Shown piece by piece: positions 24,157 through 33,680 of a DNA stretch of 64,000 nucleotides; positions within the stretch are counted from its first letter, which is position 1, and every line of letters begins with the position of its first letter. The DNA comes from Corynebacterium sp. ES2730-CONJ (GTDB taxonomy: Bacteria > Actinomycetota > Actinomycetes > Mycobacteriales > Mycobacteriaceae): contig NZ_JANUXZ010000004.1 in NCBI RefSeq assembly GCF_024834055.1, forward strand, positions 124,001 through 188,000, given 5' to 3'. The position numbers and the translations under genes are program-made. The notes under the pieces are model-generated. The model was given only the letters and a program-made list of their open reading frames with translations. It was not told the origin of the DNA and searched no databases.

Positions 24157-26697
24157 TTAAGCCTCAATACTTAGGCCCTCTCCGACAGCCTTGATGTGCA
24201 CGGTATCTCCATCATGGATCTCCCCGGCCAAAAGCTTCTTAGCTAAGGTATCGCCGATTTCCTTCTGGATCAGTCTGCGTAACGGGCGGGCACCATAGGC
24301 AGGGTCATAGCCGAGCCGGGCGAGAAATTCCCGCGCTTCCGCATCGACGGTGAGGCTCAAACGGCGCGCCTTCAGCCGCTGAGCGAGGTCCCCAATCTGG
24401 ATGTCCACAATACTGGTGAGCTGTTCTTGGCTAAGCGCATCGAAAGTGACGACGTCATCGAGTCGATTGATAAACTCCGGTCTGAAAGCACGCTTGACAG
24501 CCTCCATAATCTCCGCCTTGTCTCCTCCGGCCCCAAGGTTCGAGGTGAGAATGAGCACCGTGTTGCGGAAATCTACCGTGCGTCCCTGACCATCGGTGAG
24601 ACGCCCCTCATCGAGTACCTGAAGGAGGATATCGAAAACATCAGGGTGAGCCTTTTCGACTTCGTCGAATAGGACGACGGTATAGGGGCGGCGTCGTACT
24701 GCTTCAGTCAACTGGCCGCCCTGGTCATATCCCACATATCCCGGAGGGGCTCCCACGAGGCGCGCAACGGAGTGCTTTTCACCGAATTCGGACATATCTA
24801 TGCGTACCATCGCACGCTCGTCGTCGAACATGAACTCAGCAAGAGCCTTGGCCAGTTCCGTTTTACCGACACCTGTCGGGCCGAGGAAGAGGAAGGAACC
24901 GGTGGGTCGATGAGGGTCGGCCACCCCGGCGCGAGCGCGGCGAACAGCATCGGAGACCGCTTGCACAGCTTGCTGCTGCCCTACCACGCGCTTGGCGAGT
25001 TCACTTTCCATATTCAACAGCTTTTCGGTCTCACCTTGAAGCATCTTGCCAGCAGGAATTCCAGTCCACGCAGAGACTACTTCGGCGATGGTATCGGGAG
25101 TAACTTCCTCCGATAACATGGTGGGCTCTTGGGCATGGGTCTCGTGCTCTTCTAGCTGCTTTTCCAGCTTCGGTATATGCCCGTAGCGCAATTCCGCAAC
25201 GCGGTCGTACCTGCCGTCGCGTTCTGCGATTTCCGATTCTTGACGTAGTTCTTCTAGTTCTTCCTTCAGCTTTCTGACCGTGTCAATGGCTGCCTTCTCG
25301 TTATTCCAGCGTGCTGTGAGTTCGCCGAGGTGCTCGCGTTCATTGGCGAGTTCACTACGCAGAGCAGCAAGGCGTTCTTGAGAGGCGGCGTCAGTCTCCT
25401 TCGTCAGTGCCATCTCTTCAATTTCTAGTCGCCGCACAATGCGTTCAATGGCGTCGATCTCCTGCGGCGACGAGTCGATCTCCATACGCAACCGTGAGGC
25501 AGCCTCGTCAACCAAATCAATGGCCTTATCAGGGAGGAATCTGGAGGTGATATAGCGATCCGATAGAGTGGCCGCCGCAACCAGAGCGGAGTCTTGGATC
25601 CGGACACCGTGGTGCACCTCGTAGCGCTCTTTTAAGCCACGCAAAATACCGACAGCATCTTCGACCGAAGGTTCAGCGGCAAATACCTGCTGGAAGCGGC
25701 GCTCTAGAGCGGCATCTTTTTCGATATATTTACGGTACTCATCTAGGGTGGTGGCACCGACGAGACGCAGCTCCCCGCGGGCGAGAAGTGGTTTGATCAT
25801 ATTGCCTGCGTCCATAGCGGAATCACCGGTTGCCCCCGCTCCCACAATAGTGTGTAGCTCATCAATAAAGGTGATGATCTGCCCGTTGGCTCCCTTAATC
25901 TCGTCGAGGACTGCCTTGAGGCGTTCCTCGAATTCTCCGCGATATTTTGCGCCGGCGACCATGGACCCGAGGTCCAAGGAGACTAAAGTCTTACCTTTTA
26001 AGGATTCAGGAACATCTCCAGCAACGATTCGGCGAGCTAAACCTTCGACGATTGCTGTCTTACCAACGCCCGGCTCACCGATGAGGACAGGATTATTCTT
26101 GGTTCGCCGCGATAGCACCTGGACGACACGGCGTATTTCCGCGTCGCGCCCAATGACCGGATCGATCTTGCCTTCCCGAGCACGCTGGGTGAGATCAGTG
26201 GAGTATTTCTCCAAAGCCTGAAATTGCCCTTCCGGATCCTCACTGGTGACTGTGTGGGAGCCGCGCACCGACGGAAACGCTTCCTTGATAACTTCGTAGG
26301 TAGCTCCCCGCTTTGTCATCAAATGCGCGGCATCGGTATCTCCCCGCGCAATAGCTGCAAGCAGCACTTCAGTCGAGATATATTCATCACCTAATTCGCT
26401 CATTAACTCTCGAGCATTGGTCAGAATATTAAGACTATCGCGGCTCAGATTGGGATTTGCTAGGCCTTGGCCTTGAGCCGAAGGATAGGAAGCTACTAAC
26501 TGCTCAGATTCCTTTCGCACCACCTCGGGGTCCACTCCGGTGGCTCGTAGCACAGGGCTCGCGATGCCATCTTCTTGACCTAGAATGGCCGATAATATAT
26601 GTGCCGGCCTAATATCAGGGTTTCCTAATGAAGCCGCTTGGTGTTGGGCCTGCTGGAGGGCCTCTTGGGTTTTTGTGGTGTACTTGAAGTCACTCAT
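24157..26697 (-). CDS. clpB: Protein disaggregase ClpB
   Basis: 846 residues. ClpB is a hexameric AAA+ machine that works with DnaK/DnaJ/GrpE to dissolve protein aggregates. Order of domains: N-terminal Clp_N repeats (to ~150), AAA-1 with Walker A GEPGVGKT and Walker [10 protein letters not shown], the long coiled-coil M-domain at ~400-540 (Glu/Arg/Leu-rich), AAA-2 with GPTGVGKT and [11 protein letters not shown], and the C-terminal ClpB_D2-small domain. ATG 26697 has an AAGGAG ribosome binding site. Two HAIR-type repeats upstream indicate HspR repression, joining it to the dnaK-grpE and dnaJ-hspR units in this window. Confidence 0.97.
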   Translation of the reverse strand: MSDFKYTTKTQEALQQAQHQAASLGNPDIRPAHILSAILGQEDGIASPVLRATGVDPEVVRKESEQLVASYPSAQGQGLANPNLSRDSLNILTNARELMSELGDEYISTEVLLAAIARGDTDAAHLMTKRGATYEVIKEAFPSVRGSHTVTSEDPEGQFQALEKYSTDLTQRAREGKIDPVIGRDAEIRRVVQVLSRRTKNNPVLIGEPGVGKTAIVEGLARRIVAGDVPESLKGKTLVSLDLGSMVAGAKYRGEFEERLKAVLDEIKGANGQIITFIDELHTIVGAGATGDSAMDAGNMIKPLLARGELRLVGATTLDEYRKYIEKDAALERRFQQVFAAEPSVEDAVGILRGLKERYEVHHGVRIQDSALVAAATLSDRYITSRFLPDKAIDLVDEAASRLRMEIDSSPQEIDAIERIVRRLEIEEMALTKETDAASQERLAALRSELANEREHLGELTARWNNEKAAIDTVRKLKEELEELRQESEIAERDGRYDRVAELRYGHIPKLEKQLEEHETHAQEPTMLSEEVTPDTIAEVVSAWTGIPAGKMLQGETEKLLNMESELAKRVVGQQQAVQAVSDAVRRARAGVADPHRPTGSFLFLGPTGVGKTELAKALAEFMFDDERAMVRIDMSEFGEKHSVARLVGAPPGYVGYDQGGQLTEAVRRRPYTVVLFDEVEKAHPDVFDILLQVLDEGRLTDGQGRTVDFRNTVLILTSNLGAGGDKAEIMEAVKRAFRPEFINRLDDVVTFDALSQEQLTSIVDIQIGDLAQRLKARRLSLTVDAEAREFLARLGYDPAYGARPLRRLIQKEIGDTLAKKLLAGEIHDGDTVHIKAVGEGLSIEA

Positions 26698-26732
26698 GAT
26701 GCTCCTTGAGTTATCGTTTTATATTTAATGAA

Positions 26733-26753
26733 GTTGAGCTTGTATAACTCAAC
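26733..26753. promoter_or_regulatory. HAIR-type HspR operator 1 of clpB
   Basis: GTTGAGC-N7-ACTCAAC matches the actinobacterial HAIR consensus CTTGAGT-N7-ACTCAAG in the TTGAG-N9-CTCAA core. It lies 36 bp upstream of the clpB start, probably downstream of the transcription start. An extra exact half-site (CTTGAGT) at 26705-26711 overlaps the RBS. Confidence 0.8.
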
Positions 26754-26773
26754 CTTTGAGATCATAATACAGC

Positions 26774-26801
26774 AACTCTTCGCAAAAGTTAAGCCTATTC
26801 C
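26774..26801 (-). promoter_or_regulatory. Possible clpB promoter (SigH-like)
   Basis: On the minus strand GGAATA (26796-26801) is followed after 19 bp by GTT (26774-26776), which resembles the corynebacterial SigH pattern GGAA...GTT. A TATTAT further downstream could instead be a vegetative -10. Tentative. Confidence 0.35.
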
Positions 26802-26808
26802 ACTCAAG
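26788..26808. promoter_or_regulatory. HAIR-type HspR operator 2 of clpB
   Basis: GTTAAGC-N7-ACTCAAG: one arm perfect, the other with one change in the core (TTAAG for TTGAG). Its centre is 55 bp from that of operator 1. It also lies 60 bp before the divergent LLM oxidoreductase gene, which it might influence. Confidence 0.65.
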
Positions 26809-26866
26809 TTTCAGTATCTCTTCCTGAAACTGTTGAAACGTCACCAAATGGTGTTGGATGGGGGTC

Positions 26867-27892
26867 ATGAAATCTTTCGGCTTTCTAAGCTTCGGCCATC
26901 ACAATCGTTCCTTTCCCCCGGGACGTGCCCTTAAAGAAGGACTTGAACTAGCAATCGCGGCCGAATCCTTAGGAGTCAACGGAGCCTATTTTCGCGTCCA
27001 CCACTTTTCGCCGCAATATAGCGCCCCCATCCCTCTTCTCTCGGCCATTGCCGCACGAACCTCCACCATTGAAATAGGCACCGGGGTCATTGATATGCGC
27101 TACGAGAATCCTCTCTATCTCGCTGAGGAATTGGCCGCACTTAATCATCTCGCTGATGGGCGTTTAGCTATTGGAATTAGCCGTGGCTCACCCGAACAGG
27201 TATACAAGGGGTGGGAAGCCTTTGGCTATCACAGCTCGGAACCAAAAGCTCAGGATCTTGCGCGCGAAAAATTCTTAACATTTCTTTCCGCCGCCCGTGG
27301 TGAGCCTCAAGCCGTCGCCGCCCCGAGCGACCAACAATATCCTCGGATTTATGCTCCAGGTAAGCCATTAAGTATTACTCCCGACGTGGGAAATCTTAGT
27401 TCCTTGATTTGGTGGGGTGCCGGATCTCAGGCCTCGGCGATTCAATCCGCTCGTGACGGGGTCAACCTCATGAGTTCCACCTTGGTATTTGATTCCCGGA
27501 CCACCACCCTCAGCGAGGCCCAATACCAGCACATTATGGCCTACAAAGAGGCGTGGACGGAAGCGGGCTGGAGCCGTGAACCGCGAGTATCGGTAACTCG
27601 GACTATTATTCCTATCGTCAATGAGCGCGACCGCAGGGATTTTGGCACCCCTGGCTCAGGCTCTTCTGAAAGGCACAGTATGCTCGACGGTCAGCAAGCC
27701 ATCCTCGGTCAGCGGCTCATCGATACCCCAGAGAATATCCTTAAAACTCTATTGGCGGATCGAGCTGTCTGTGCAGCAGATACCCTCATGCTTGCCATTC
27801 CGAATCTCGCCGGATTGGATGCAAATATTCGACTATTGAACAATTTTGCCATCCACATCGCTCCCGAACTCGTCAAAAACCACGGCCTTTAA
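26867..27892 (+). CDS. LLM-class (luciferase-like) flavin-dependent oxidoreductase
   Basis: 341 residues of the bacterial luciferase TIM-barrel family. The N-terminal KSFGFLSFGHHNRSFPPGR segment matches a subgroup I know as CE1758-type oxidoreductases (family name from memory). Also present are GVNGAYFRVHHF, TIEIGTGVIDMRYENPLYLAEE and ALNHLADGRLAIGISRGSPE, the usual FMN-binding region. Such enzymes oxidise small organics with reduced flavin and O2; the substrate is unknown. The frame has an upstream ATG at 26858, but 26867 gives the family start. It is transcribed divergently from clpB, sharing the HAIR-bearing region. Confidence 0.85.
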   Translation: MKSFGFLSFGHHNRSFPPGRALKEGLELAIAAESLGVNGAYFRVHHFSPQYSAPIPLLSAIAARTSTIEIGTGVIDMRYENPLYLAEELAALNHLADGRLAIGISRGSPEQVYKGWEAFGYHSSEPKAQDLAREKFLTFLSAARGEPQAVAAPSDQQYPRIYAPGKPLSITPDVGNLSSLIWWGAGSQASAIQSARDGVNLMSSTLVFDSRTTTLSEAQYQHIMAYKEAWTEAGWSREPRVSVTRTIIPIVNERDRRDFGTPGSGSSERHSMLDGQQAILGQRLIDTPENILKTLLADRAVCAADTLMLAIPNLAGLDANIRLLNNFAIHIAPELVKNHGL

Positions 27893-27941
27893 ATGGTCTA
27901 AGAAGTCTATGCGGACAATAGCGTTTAGGCTCTATATTCAG

Positions 27942-27947
27942 TAGACT
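27942..27947 (+). promoter_or_regulatory. -10 box of the FNR-like gene (leaderless)
   Basis: TAGACT ends exactly 7 nt before the GTG start at 27955, with no Shine-Dalgarno sequence, so transcription should begin at or next to the start codon. Confidence 0.6.
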
Positions 27948-27954
27948 AAGGCTC

Positions 27955-29115
27955 GTGAATTCCATCGAGCCTACCCCACCTCAGCGGCTCGAACTGGGAT
28001 GGGCTCAAGAGATCTACCGGTATTTATCCACCCACCCGCTGGCTCTTCGGGCGGCGGCTGATTACCTTGGGCGCCATCAGTATATGCGGGCAGCCCTAGG
28101 CTCAGATTTTCCCCTCGATCGCGCCATTACGGAGCTTTTTCGTCTCGCCGATATAAACGGAGCGCTCAGCTCTCGAGGGCGTACAGTTCTTATCCGCGCA
28201 ATCCATACCGCGCTTCACCAGGGTGCTAGTGATCTACCAGGTCTTATTCAAACCATAGTGCCGGAATTTCTCCACCACTGTGAGCCTTTAGGGTTTTCTG
28301 CAGGTTTTCGTTCCCAACAATTCATCGGCGAAATCATTCACCTTGTAGAGACTGAGACTGCTCGATCCTCTGCCCGCCCGATTGGTGGCGAAGTGGTTGA
28401 GGTAGCTAAACGCTCGCGCTTTATCCACTGCATCCGCATTATTACTGATGAGCCGCTGAGCTATCAGCCTGGACAATTTATTCCAGTCACCTCAAACTAC
28501 ACCCAAGGCCGCTGGCGCGACCTTCTTCCTTCAATACCCGCTAATGACGCATGTCAGATCGAATTTCACGTGCGCACTAGCAATGCAAGCTCCACAGCCT
28601 TGGCGCACGCGCAACCCGGTGACCGCTGGCTCTTCGGACTAGCAGGCGGCGGATTTTATATCGACGAGACCGAAGACCTTCTCCTCATCGCCCACGGAAC
28701 CGGACTAGCTGGCGCTCGCGCGATCATTCTCGACCTCTTCAAAAAGACCAACCCGCCGCGCACCTACCTCTTCGTATGTGCCAATTATCCTGGCGAGTTA
28801 TATGAATTGCGCTCCTTGTGGCATATAGCATCGACCGCGCCCTGGCTTTTTATTGTTCCAGTCATTAGCCACGCGGAAGATGCGTGGTGGGTAGGAGCAA
28901 CTGAGCATTCGATTGCGCCACGAGGATTGCACCTGCCCCATATTGGCTGCGCGGGCGAACATATCTCCAGTTTTGGTACATGGTCGGGCCATCACATCAT
29001 CATCTTTGGTGACACTGAGGACGTACGCGGCACCCGTGACAATCTCATCGCTCACGGGACTCCAGCGGAAAATATTCAAACCCTCGACTATCGGCACCGC
29101 TACTTCTGGGACTAG
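27955..29115 (+). CDS. FNR-like oxidoreductase with N-terminal helical (globin-like) region
   Basis: 386 residues. Residues ~1-125 are all helical and could be a degenerate globin domain, as in flavohemoproteins, but no clear proximal-His motif is found. Residues ~140-386 resemble the FAD/NAD(P)H-binding ferredoxin-reductase fold: GGEVVEVAKRSRFIHCIRI, YQPGQFIPVTSN, a Gly-rich LLLIAHGTGLAGARAII (nucleotide-binding loop) and a C-terminal IIIFGDTEDVRGTRDNL ending in an aromatic FWD. The FAD-binding R-x-Y-[ST] motif expected after PGQ is not present (the region reads WRDLLPSI), so flavin binding may be lost or altered. GTG 27955 is leaderless by its TAGACT box. Its last 4 bp overlap the convergent nitrilase-family gene. 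Confidence 0.7.
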   Translation: MNSIEPTPPQRLELGWAQEIYRYLSTHPLALRAAADYLGRHQYMRAALGSDFPLDRAITELFRLADINGALSSRGRTVLIRAIHTALHQGASDLPGLIQTIVPEFLHHCEPLGFSAGFRSQQFIGEIIHLVETETARSSARPIGGEVVEVAKRSRFIHCIRIITDEPLSYQPGQFIPVTSNYTQGRWRDLLPSIPANDACQIEFHVRTSNASSTALAHAQPGDRWLFGLAGGGFYIDETEDLLLIAHGTGLAGARAIILDLFKKTNPPRTYLFVCANYPGELYELRSLWHIASTAPWLFIVPVISHAEDAWWVGATEHSIAPRGLHLPHIGCAGEHISSFGTWSGHHIIIFGDTEDVRGTRDNLIAHGTPAENIQTLDYRHRYFWD

Positions 29116-29894
29116 AGGATAGGTAATCGGCGTCGAGCTTCGGCGACCATAGCGGGATCAATATCGACGAGCCCCAGATGGCTATCGGGGCCTAAGGTCA
29201 CAAGAACCCTTCCTTCTGGGCTAATCGCCTGCGAGAACCCCACACCCAGCGGCTGAGAATCTTTAGCATCCTTTGGGGGAGCCTGATCAACCGCCACAAT
29301 AAAGCTCGTGGAATCAAGAGCGCGGGCACCAATTAAGGTATCTCTCTGTGCCCGTTTCCCCTCCCCACCAGCCCATGACATGGGGATTAAGATAACCTCG
29401 GCACCGGATCGCGCAAGATCCTGATAGAGGGTGGGGAAACGCACGTCATAACAGATACTCAGGCCGAAGCGTATACCATCAAAATCCACGACTTTCATAT
29501 CCCCTCCGGGCTTGACCGTTTCGGATTCCTGGAAACCATAGGCGTCATAGACGTGGATCTTGTGATAGATATCTACCTGTTGGTGCGGGTGGACAAATAC
29601 CAATGTATTGAAGACCCGCTGAATATCCCCCACCGTATCAGCAGGAGTGAAAATACCAGCCACGATTGCCACATCATACTGGTGAGCCCACAGCTTTAAG
29701 CTCTCGACGAATGGGCCAGAGATTTCCTCCGCTTGGAGATCAAGCCTGCCTGAGGCAAAAGCTTGCATCGTAGCTTCTGGGAAGATAACCATTCGTGCAC
29801 CTTGTGCATGCGCCCTACGCACATAGGTGTGAATCTGCTGTAAATTTTCCTGCTTGTCAGTAGCGGACGTCATCTGAGCCATCGCGATTTTCAT
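29112..29894 (-). CDS. Carbon-nitrogen hydrolase (nitrilase superfamily, Nit-like amidase)
   Basis: 260 residues with the complete Glu-Lys-Cys catalytic triad of the nitrilase superfamily: Glu in VIFPEATM near residue 40, Lys in YHKIHVYD near 112, and Cys in LSICYDVRFP near 148. The length and the DAYGFQESE loop fit the Nit1/Nit2-type omega-amidases, which hydrolyse amides such as deaminated glutathione or alpha-ketoglutaramate, but the exact substrate is open. No RBS is seen; TAGGGT (29902-29907 on the minus strand) lies 7 nt before ATG 29894, so the message may be leaderless. It ends tail-to-tail with the FNR-like gene (4-bp overlap). Confidence 0.85.
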   Translation of the reverse strand: MKIAMAQMTSATDKQENLQQIHTYVRRAHAQGARMVIFPEATMQAFASGRLDLQAEEISGPFVESLKLWAHQYDVAIVAGIFTPADTVGDIQRVFNTLVFVHPHQQVDIYHKIHVYDAYGFQESETVKPGGDMKVVDFDGIRFGLSICYDVRFPTLYQDLARSGAEVILIPMSWAGGEGKRAQRDTLIGARALDSTSFIVAVDQAPPKDAKDSQPLGVGFSQAISPEGRVLVTLGPDSHLGLVDIDPAMVAEARRRLPIL

Positions 29895-29999
29895 GCCTAC
29901 TACCCTATATCGAGAACGCGGAGAAAGTTATCCACAGATTCCCCCAATGCGACAAGTCTCGACATGCGACGAGAACCGACGTGCGGTGTGCTTTATATT

Positions 30000-30245
30000 A
30001 TGGATATCTCATTCAACTCCCACGCACGGCAGCTCCTGCAACCCCTGCTGATCCCCTCTCTCATCAACCCTGTGATCTCACCCAGTCGAACTGCTGATAG
30101 CCTGCGCTCCACAACCGCGTACCTTAATTTGCAGATCGGAGACTCCATTCGTGCCCATAATGACCACGTGGATGCACTCAACGCTTTTCTTCGTCGGTGC
30201 GAAAACCTAGATACAGATCTCGCTCTGGAGTTGGACCATGACTGA
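30000..30245 (+). CDS. Small helical protein upstream of a DUF1023-type hydrolase
   Basis: 81 residues from ATG 30000 (an upstream ATG at 29964 would add 12). It has no signal peptide or membrane helix, and its second half (LNLQIGDSIRAHNDHVDALNAFLRRCE) looks like an amphipathic helix. Size and position recall the small WXG100-like partners that precede DUF1023 hydrolases in actinobacteria, but the W-x-G turn itself is missing, so this is only a resemblance. It overlaps the next gene by 8 bp, which suggests coupled translation. The start is uncertain; no clear RBS is seen. Confidence 0.5.
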   Translation: MDISFNSHARQLLQPLLIPSLINPVISPSRTADSLRSTTAYLNLQIGDSIRAHNDHVDALNAFLRRCENLDTDLALELDHD

Positions 30246-31479
30246 ACTAGACCTTCCACTGCGCTCGGTAGAATTGGAGCGCAGCGCCCACGAACTGCTC
30301 CAGCAAGCCACAAAGCTCTCAGATGAGGTTGCGGCTGCTGAGCAACGATTCCAGGCTTTTGCGGACCACACTGCTGGTCTCGCCTTAGAACAAGGGCTGG
30401 TAAGAGCTAAGAAAATTACCAACGCGTACCGCCAGCACGCTGACCTGATCACCCTCATCGCCCATATTCTGCTCGCCACCGCCGAGGCTCAAGCGGAATT
30501 AGAAGACTATGCGCGCCGGATAAGGAGCCTAGCGCGCGCTCTTGGCATTATCATTGGCCCACAGCGCCATCTCATTGCCGTTGCCGACTACGCGCTCGCC
30601 CATATTCCGCTCGTGCGCACGGCACTTAACTATATCGACGCTGCCTCGAACTATTTAGATACGCAATGCAGTATAGAAATTGAATCCCTACACCCCTCCT
30701 GTAGTCACCCATTAGATCCGCGCGGCCTTTACTTCGCTGAGTCTCAGGACCTAAGCATCGATGACATCCATGTCCAAGCACGTGCGAAATTAGAGAGCTA
30801 CGATTTTCCAGGCATCGCAGAGTTCCTCGATTCGAACCCCCATGCGCGGCTCATTGAAATAGACCACGACGGCATTGTGGTGGCTTTTGGAGATATCGAA
30901 AAAGCGCAGCACATTGAAACTAAAATCGCCGGCACCGGCTCCTCCGACCCACATTCTTGGGTAGGGCGCCTCGAGACTGCGGCCCAACTGCAGCGAGACT
31001 CTAAGGGTTCTGCAGCGATCATCAGCTACCTCAATTATCAGGCCCCTCCCACTCTTAGCGCTGCCATCAGTAAACGATGGGCGCGCCGGGATGCACCTGC
31101 CATCAACGAGTTCCTAAAATCTCTACGTAGCCGCGCCCCACACGCCTTTTTATACGGAGAGGGTCACTCCTACGGGGCGCTGCCCCTTGCGATGAGTGCC
31201 CAGCCCGGTGACGATAATCCCCTTGACGCACTCGTAGTATTGGGAGCTCCGGGGCTAGGCACCGCTTCCCGAGAGGATATACATCTCGATGGACCAATTA
31301 TTAACGTCGAAGGGGAAACCGATATTATCCGTTTAGTCAATAGCCCCACCGGTGGCATCCACGGTCCTGATCCTCAAGAAATTGCCGATAAAACCCTCAC
31401 CTGCGCGGTCTCCCACAGTGGCTACGATACTGACGAGAAGTGCCGCGCGGATATCAACGCGGCACTTGGACTTAATTGA
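30238..31479 (+). CDS. Alpha/beta hydrolase, DUF1023-like, with N-terminal helical domain
   Basis: 413 residues. Residues 1-150 are strongly helical (Ala/Glu/Leu-rich), similar to the WXG100-type coiled domain that often precedes DUF1023. The C-terminal part has the DUF1023 hydrolase look: a YLNYQAPPT segment, then a FLKSLRSRAPHAFLYGEGHSYGALPLA strand-turn-helix in which GHSYG is the nucleophile elbow, a later ALVVLGAPGLG strand and an acidic/His-rich end (CAVSHSGYDTDEK) that may supply the catalytic histidine. No signal peptide is present. The substrate is unknown. It follows an 81-residue helical protein with 8-bp overlap, and the two probably act as a pair. It converges on hspR. Confidence 0.75.
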   Translation: MTELDLPLRSVELERSAHELLQQATKLSDEVAAAEQRFQAFADHTAGLALEQGLVRAKKITNAYRQHADLITLIAHILLATAEAQAELEDYARRIRSLARALGIIIGPQRHLIAVADYALAHIPLVRTALNYIDAASNYLDTQCSIEIESLHPSCSHPLDPRGLYFAESQDLSIDDIHVQARAKLESYDFPGIAEFLDSNPHARLIEIDHDGIVVAFGDIEKAQHIETKIAGTGSSDPHSWVGRLETAAQLQRDSKGSAAIISYLNYQAPPTLSAAISKRWARRDAPAINEFLKSLRSRAPHAFLYGEGHSYGALPLAMSAQPGDDNPLDALVVLGAPGLGTASREDIHLDGPIINVEGETDIIRLVNSPTGGIHGPDPQEIADKTLTCAVSHSGYDTDEKCRADINAALGLN

Positions 31480-31481
31480 TA

Positions 31482-31895
31482 TTATCTGCGCTTGCCTCGG
31501 CGGGGTTCCCACATCACGACCGCCGTGGAACGCGGGACATGAACGATCTCCCCCCGGGGGCGGTTGATATGGCGCTGGAGTTCAGTTAATTCACTCTGGG
31601 TTTGACGCAACTGCGCCCGAAGCCGATCGTTATCCCGTTTAAGTTCGATAATGGCCTTGATACCTGCGAGATTGACGCCATCTTCTTGGCTTAAACGTTG
31701 CACCGTGCGGAGCAGTTCTACGTCCTCATAGGAGTACCGTCGCCCCCCACCGCTGGTGCGCTGGGGGGTGACTATTCCCAGGCGATCATATGTACGCAGC
31801 GTTTGGGCGTGCATTCCGCAGAGTTCCGCAGCTACGGAGATAACAAAAACTTGCTCAGTGTCTTCAAAGTTTGGGTTGTCATTCTTTCGACCCAT
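31482..31895 (-). CDS. hspR: Heat-shock repressor HspR (MerR family)
   Basis: 137 residues. The N-terminal MerR helix-turn-helix with wing is clear: VISVAAELCGMHAQTLRTYDRLGIVTPQRTSGGGRRYSYEDVELL. A C-terminal helical segment (RAQLRQTQSELTELQRHI) follows. HspR binds HAIR repeats (CTTGAGT-N7-ACTCAAG) and represses chaperone genes, using DnaK as co-repressor in Streptomyces and mycobacteria. HAIR-like sites lie before dnaJ-hspR, dnaK-grpE and clpB here, so it probably controls all three units and itself. The frame extends to a TTG at 31904, but ATG 31895 is the better start. It lies downstream of dnaJ with 33 bp between. Confidence 0.92.
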   Translation of the reverse strand: MGRKNDNPNFEDTEQVFVISVAAELCGMHAQTLRTYDRLGIVTPQRTSGGGRRYSYEDVELLRTVQRLSQEDGVNLAGIKAIIELKRDNDRLRAQLRQTQSELTELQRHINRPRGEIVHVPRSTAVVMWEPRRGKRR

Positions 31896-31928
31896 GACAA
31901 TCAACTCTTTCAGTCTGTTTGCTGTTCA

Positions 31929-33098
31929 TTAGTGCGTATGTCCGGCCCAGTTGGCGCGAGGATCGAAACCTGATTTCTGCTCGGCCAACGCATATTGCTG
32001 CAGAGCTGCCAGCGCTTCTGAGTCGAGTGAGGTAGGTACAACGAGATCCAGTTTCACTCGAAGATCTCCTGTGTCGCCATTACGTCGCGAAATGCCCCGC
32101 CCCCGAACACGCAAGACACGACCATTCGGGGTACCTGCAGGAATTTTAAGTGTAACGGGAGAATCAAGGGTAGGAACCGAGATGGTATCGCCAAGAGATA
32201 ACTCAGCAAAGCTAACCGGAACTTTTACCTCAAGATCTAAGCCTTTGCGCTTAAAGAGTGGGTCCTGCTTGACATGGACATGAACAAACAGGTCACCCGC
32301 TGGTAAGCCATGGGGGCCCGCTTCTCCTTGCCCCGCGAGTCGGACCTTTTGGCCGTCCTCAACTCCAGCTGGAATCCTCACCGTTATCGAGCGGGAGCGT
32401 CGCACTGTGCCAGTGGAGCGGCAGGCAGAACACGGGTCATTGATTTTTTTCCCATCGCCTCCACAATCCGTGCACGGTGCAGAGAAACCGAAGGCACCTC
32501 GATTTTCGGACTTGAAGCCGGAACCGTGGCATGTTGGGCAGGTGCTAACCTCGCCTGTTTGGGAGCCGGAACCGTGGCAAGCTGCGCACGGCGCATTACC
32601 GGTTAATTGAATGGGAAACGTCGTCCCCTTCGCGGCCTCACGGAATTCAATGGTGACTTCGGTTTCGACATCGGATCCCCGCGTTTGCCGAGTTGGGTTG
32701 CGATGACCAGCGCCGCCACCGAAAGCGCTACCGAAGATATCCCCAAAGCCGCCTGTCGCGCCAGCCGCTCCACCTCGTCCAAAGAGATCGGAGAGGTCGA
32801 AGTCGTGCGCCCGAAACCCCCCACCAGTGGGGAAACCACCCCCAAAACCGCCGCCATTTTTCAACATGGTGCGGAAATCGTCGTACTCTTTACGTTTTTC
32901 CTCGTCGCCTAAGACGTCATAAGCTTGAGCCACTTTTTTAAAGCGCTCCTCGCGAACGGTATCCCCGGGGTGAGAATCCGGGTGGTTATCGCGAGCTAAT
33001 TTGCGGTACGCCCGCTTAATGTCCCCCTCGGAAGCCTGTGAGGAGACTCCGAGATCGGCGTAATAATCTCTCTCCGCCCATTCGTTTTTAACGGCCAT
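31929..33098 (-). CDS. dnaJ: Chaperone DnaJ
   Basis: 389 residues with all DnaJ parts: the J-domain (residues ~9-75; HPD within [10 protein letters not shown]), a Gly/Phe-rich linker, four CxxCxGxG-type zinc modules ([32 protein letters not shown]; the last is slightly degenerate) and the C-terminal peptide-binding domain. DnaJ delivers unfolded protein to DnaK and stimulates its ATPase. ATG 33098 has an AAAGGAG ribosome binding site. A HAIR-like operator lies 25 bp upstream. It is the first gene of a dnaJ-hspR operon; dnaK-grpE lies 12 kb away behind an accessory block. Confidence 0.95.
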   Translation of the reverse strand: MAVKNEWAERDYYADLGVSSQASEGDIKRAYRKLARDNHPDSHPGDTVREERFKKVAQAYDVLGDEEKRKEYDDFRTMLKNGGGFGGGFPTGGGFRAHDFDLSDLFGRGGAAGATGGFGDIFGSAFGGGAGHRNPTRQTRGSDVETEVTIEFREAAKGTTFPIQLTGNAPCAACHGSGSQTGEVSTCPTCHGSGFKSENRGAFGFSAPCTDCGGDGKKINDPCSACRSTGTVRRSRSITVRIPAGVEDGQKVRLAGQGEAGPHGLPAGDLFVHVHVKQDPLFKRKGLDLEVKVPVSFAELSLGDTISVPTLDSPVTLKIPAGTPNGRVLRVRGRGISRRNGDTGDLRVKLDLVVPTSLDSEALAALQQYALAEQKSGFDPRANWAGHTH

Positions 33099-33122
33099 GG
33101 CATATTCTCCTTTAATAACTAA

Positions 33123-33143
33123 GTTGAGTCTATGACACTAAAG
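33123..33143. promoter_or_regulatory. HAIR-type HspR operator of dnaJ-hspR
   Basis: GTTGAGT-N7-ACTAAAG matches HAIR at 12 of 14 arm positions (core TTGAG-N9-CTAAA). It lies 25 bp upstream of the dnaJ start. No second site was found here, unlike clpB and dnaK. Confidence 0.65.
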
Positions 33144-33193
33144 TTTAGCGTATTGGGCGCAGAAAATCACAAGGTGATGCCAGTGAGCTTCCC

Positions 33194-33583
33194 CTAGTCG
33201 CTACTACCAAACAAAGGCGTCCACCAGTCGACTGCGCCAAAGAAGGCCGCCAAAGCCAAGAAGACGGTATCAAAGAAATGCTTGACAGAATCAGTAAAGA
33301 TCCGCCACTGAGGTGTTGGTTGTGAACTCTCACCCGGCTTCTCCGTGGTCGTATCCTGAGCTTCATCGGCTGAGCTATCAGCGGTTACCTGCTGCTCCTT
33401 CTGGGATACTGGGCGCGTGTCGGATAGGTGCGCAGTGGTAGACAGGGGTGCAGAGTATAAAGTCGCAGAGGCGAGCTGCTGATTCGCTGGAGTCGGCGCT
33501 GGTTGCGCGCTCAGTGGTTGGGCAACAGCAACAGAAGTTAAGGTGAGGACCACCGCGGTGGTGATCGAGAGTAGTTTCTTCAC
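33194..33583 (-). CDS. Small secreted protein with C-terminal hydrophobic helix
   Basis: 129 residues. A Sec signal peptide (basic KK start, hydrophobic core, AxA-type end near VAQPLSA) is followed by a Gln/Thr/Ser/Glu-rich hydrophilic region and a C-terminal aromatic-rich hydrophobic helix (FFDTVFLALAAFFGAVDWW). No LPxTG motif. It should be exported and membrane-retained. The start is GTG 33583 with AAGAGA upstream. No family is recognised. It lies between dnaJ and the giant amylopullulanase gene on the same strand, downstream of the latter's terminator, and belongs to the accessory block. Confidence 0.65.
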   Translation of the reverse strand: MKKLLSITTAVVLTLTSVAVAQPLSAQPAPTPANQQLASATLYSAPLSTTAHLSDTRPVSQKEQQVTADSSADEAQDTTTEKPGESSQPTPQWRIFTDSVKHFFDTVFLALAAFFGAVDWWTPLFGSSD

Positions 33584-33680
33584 TGGAATCTCTTTCTAGC
33601 ATAAGGAAATATCGAATAAAATCCCCCTCATCTTAGAGCAGCAATCACCTGAAGGACACGAGTTTAAGGAAATCCACAAA

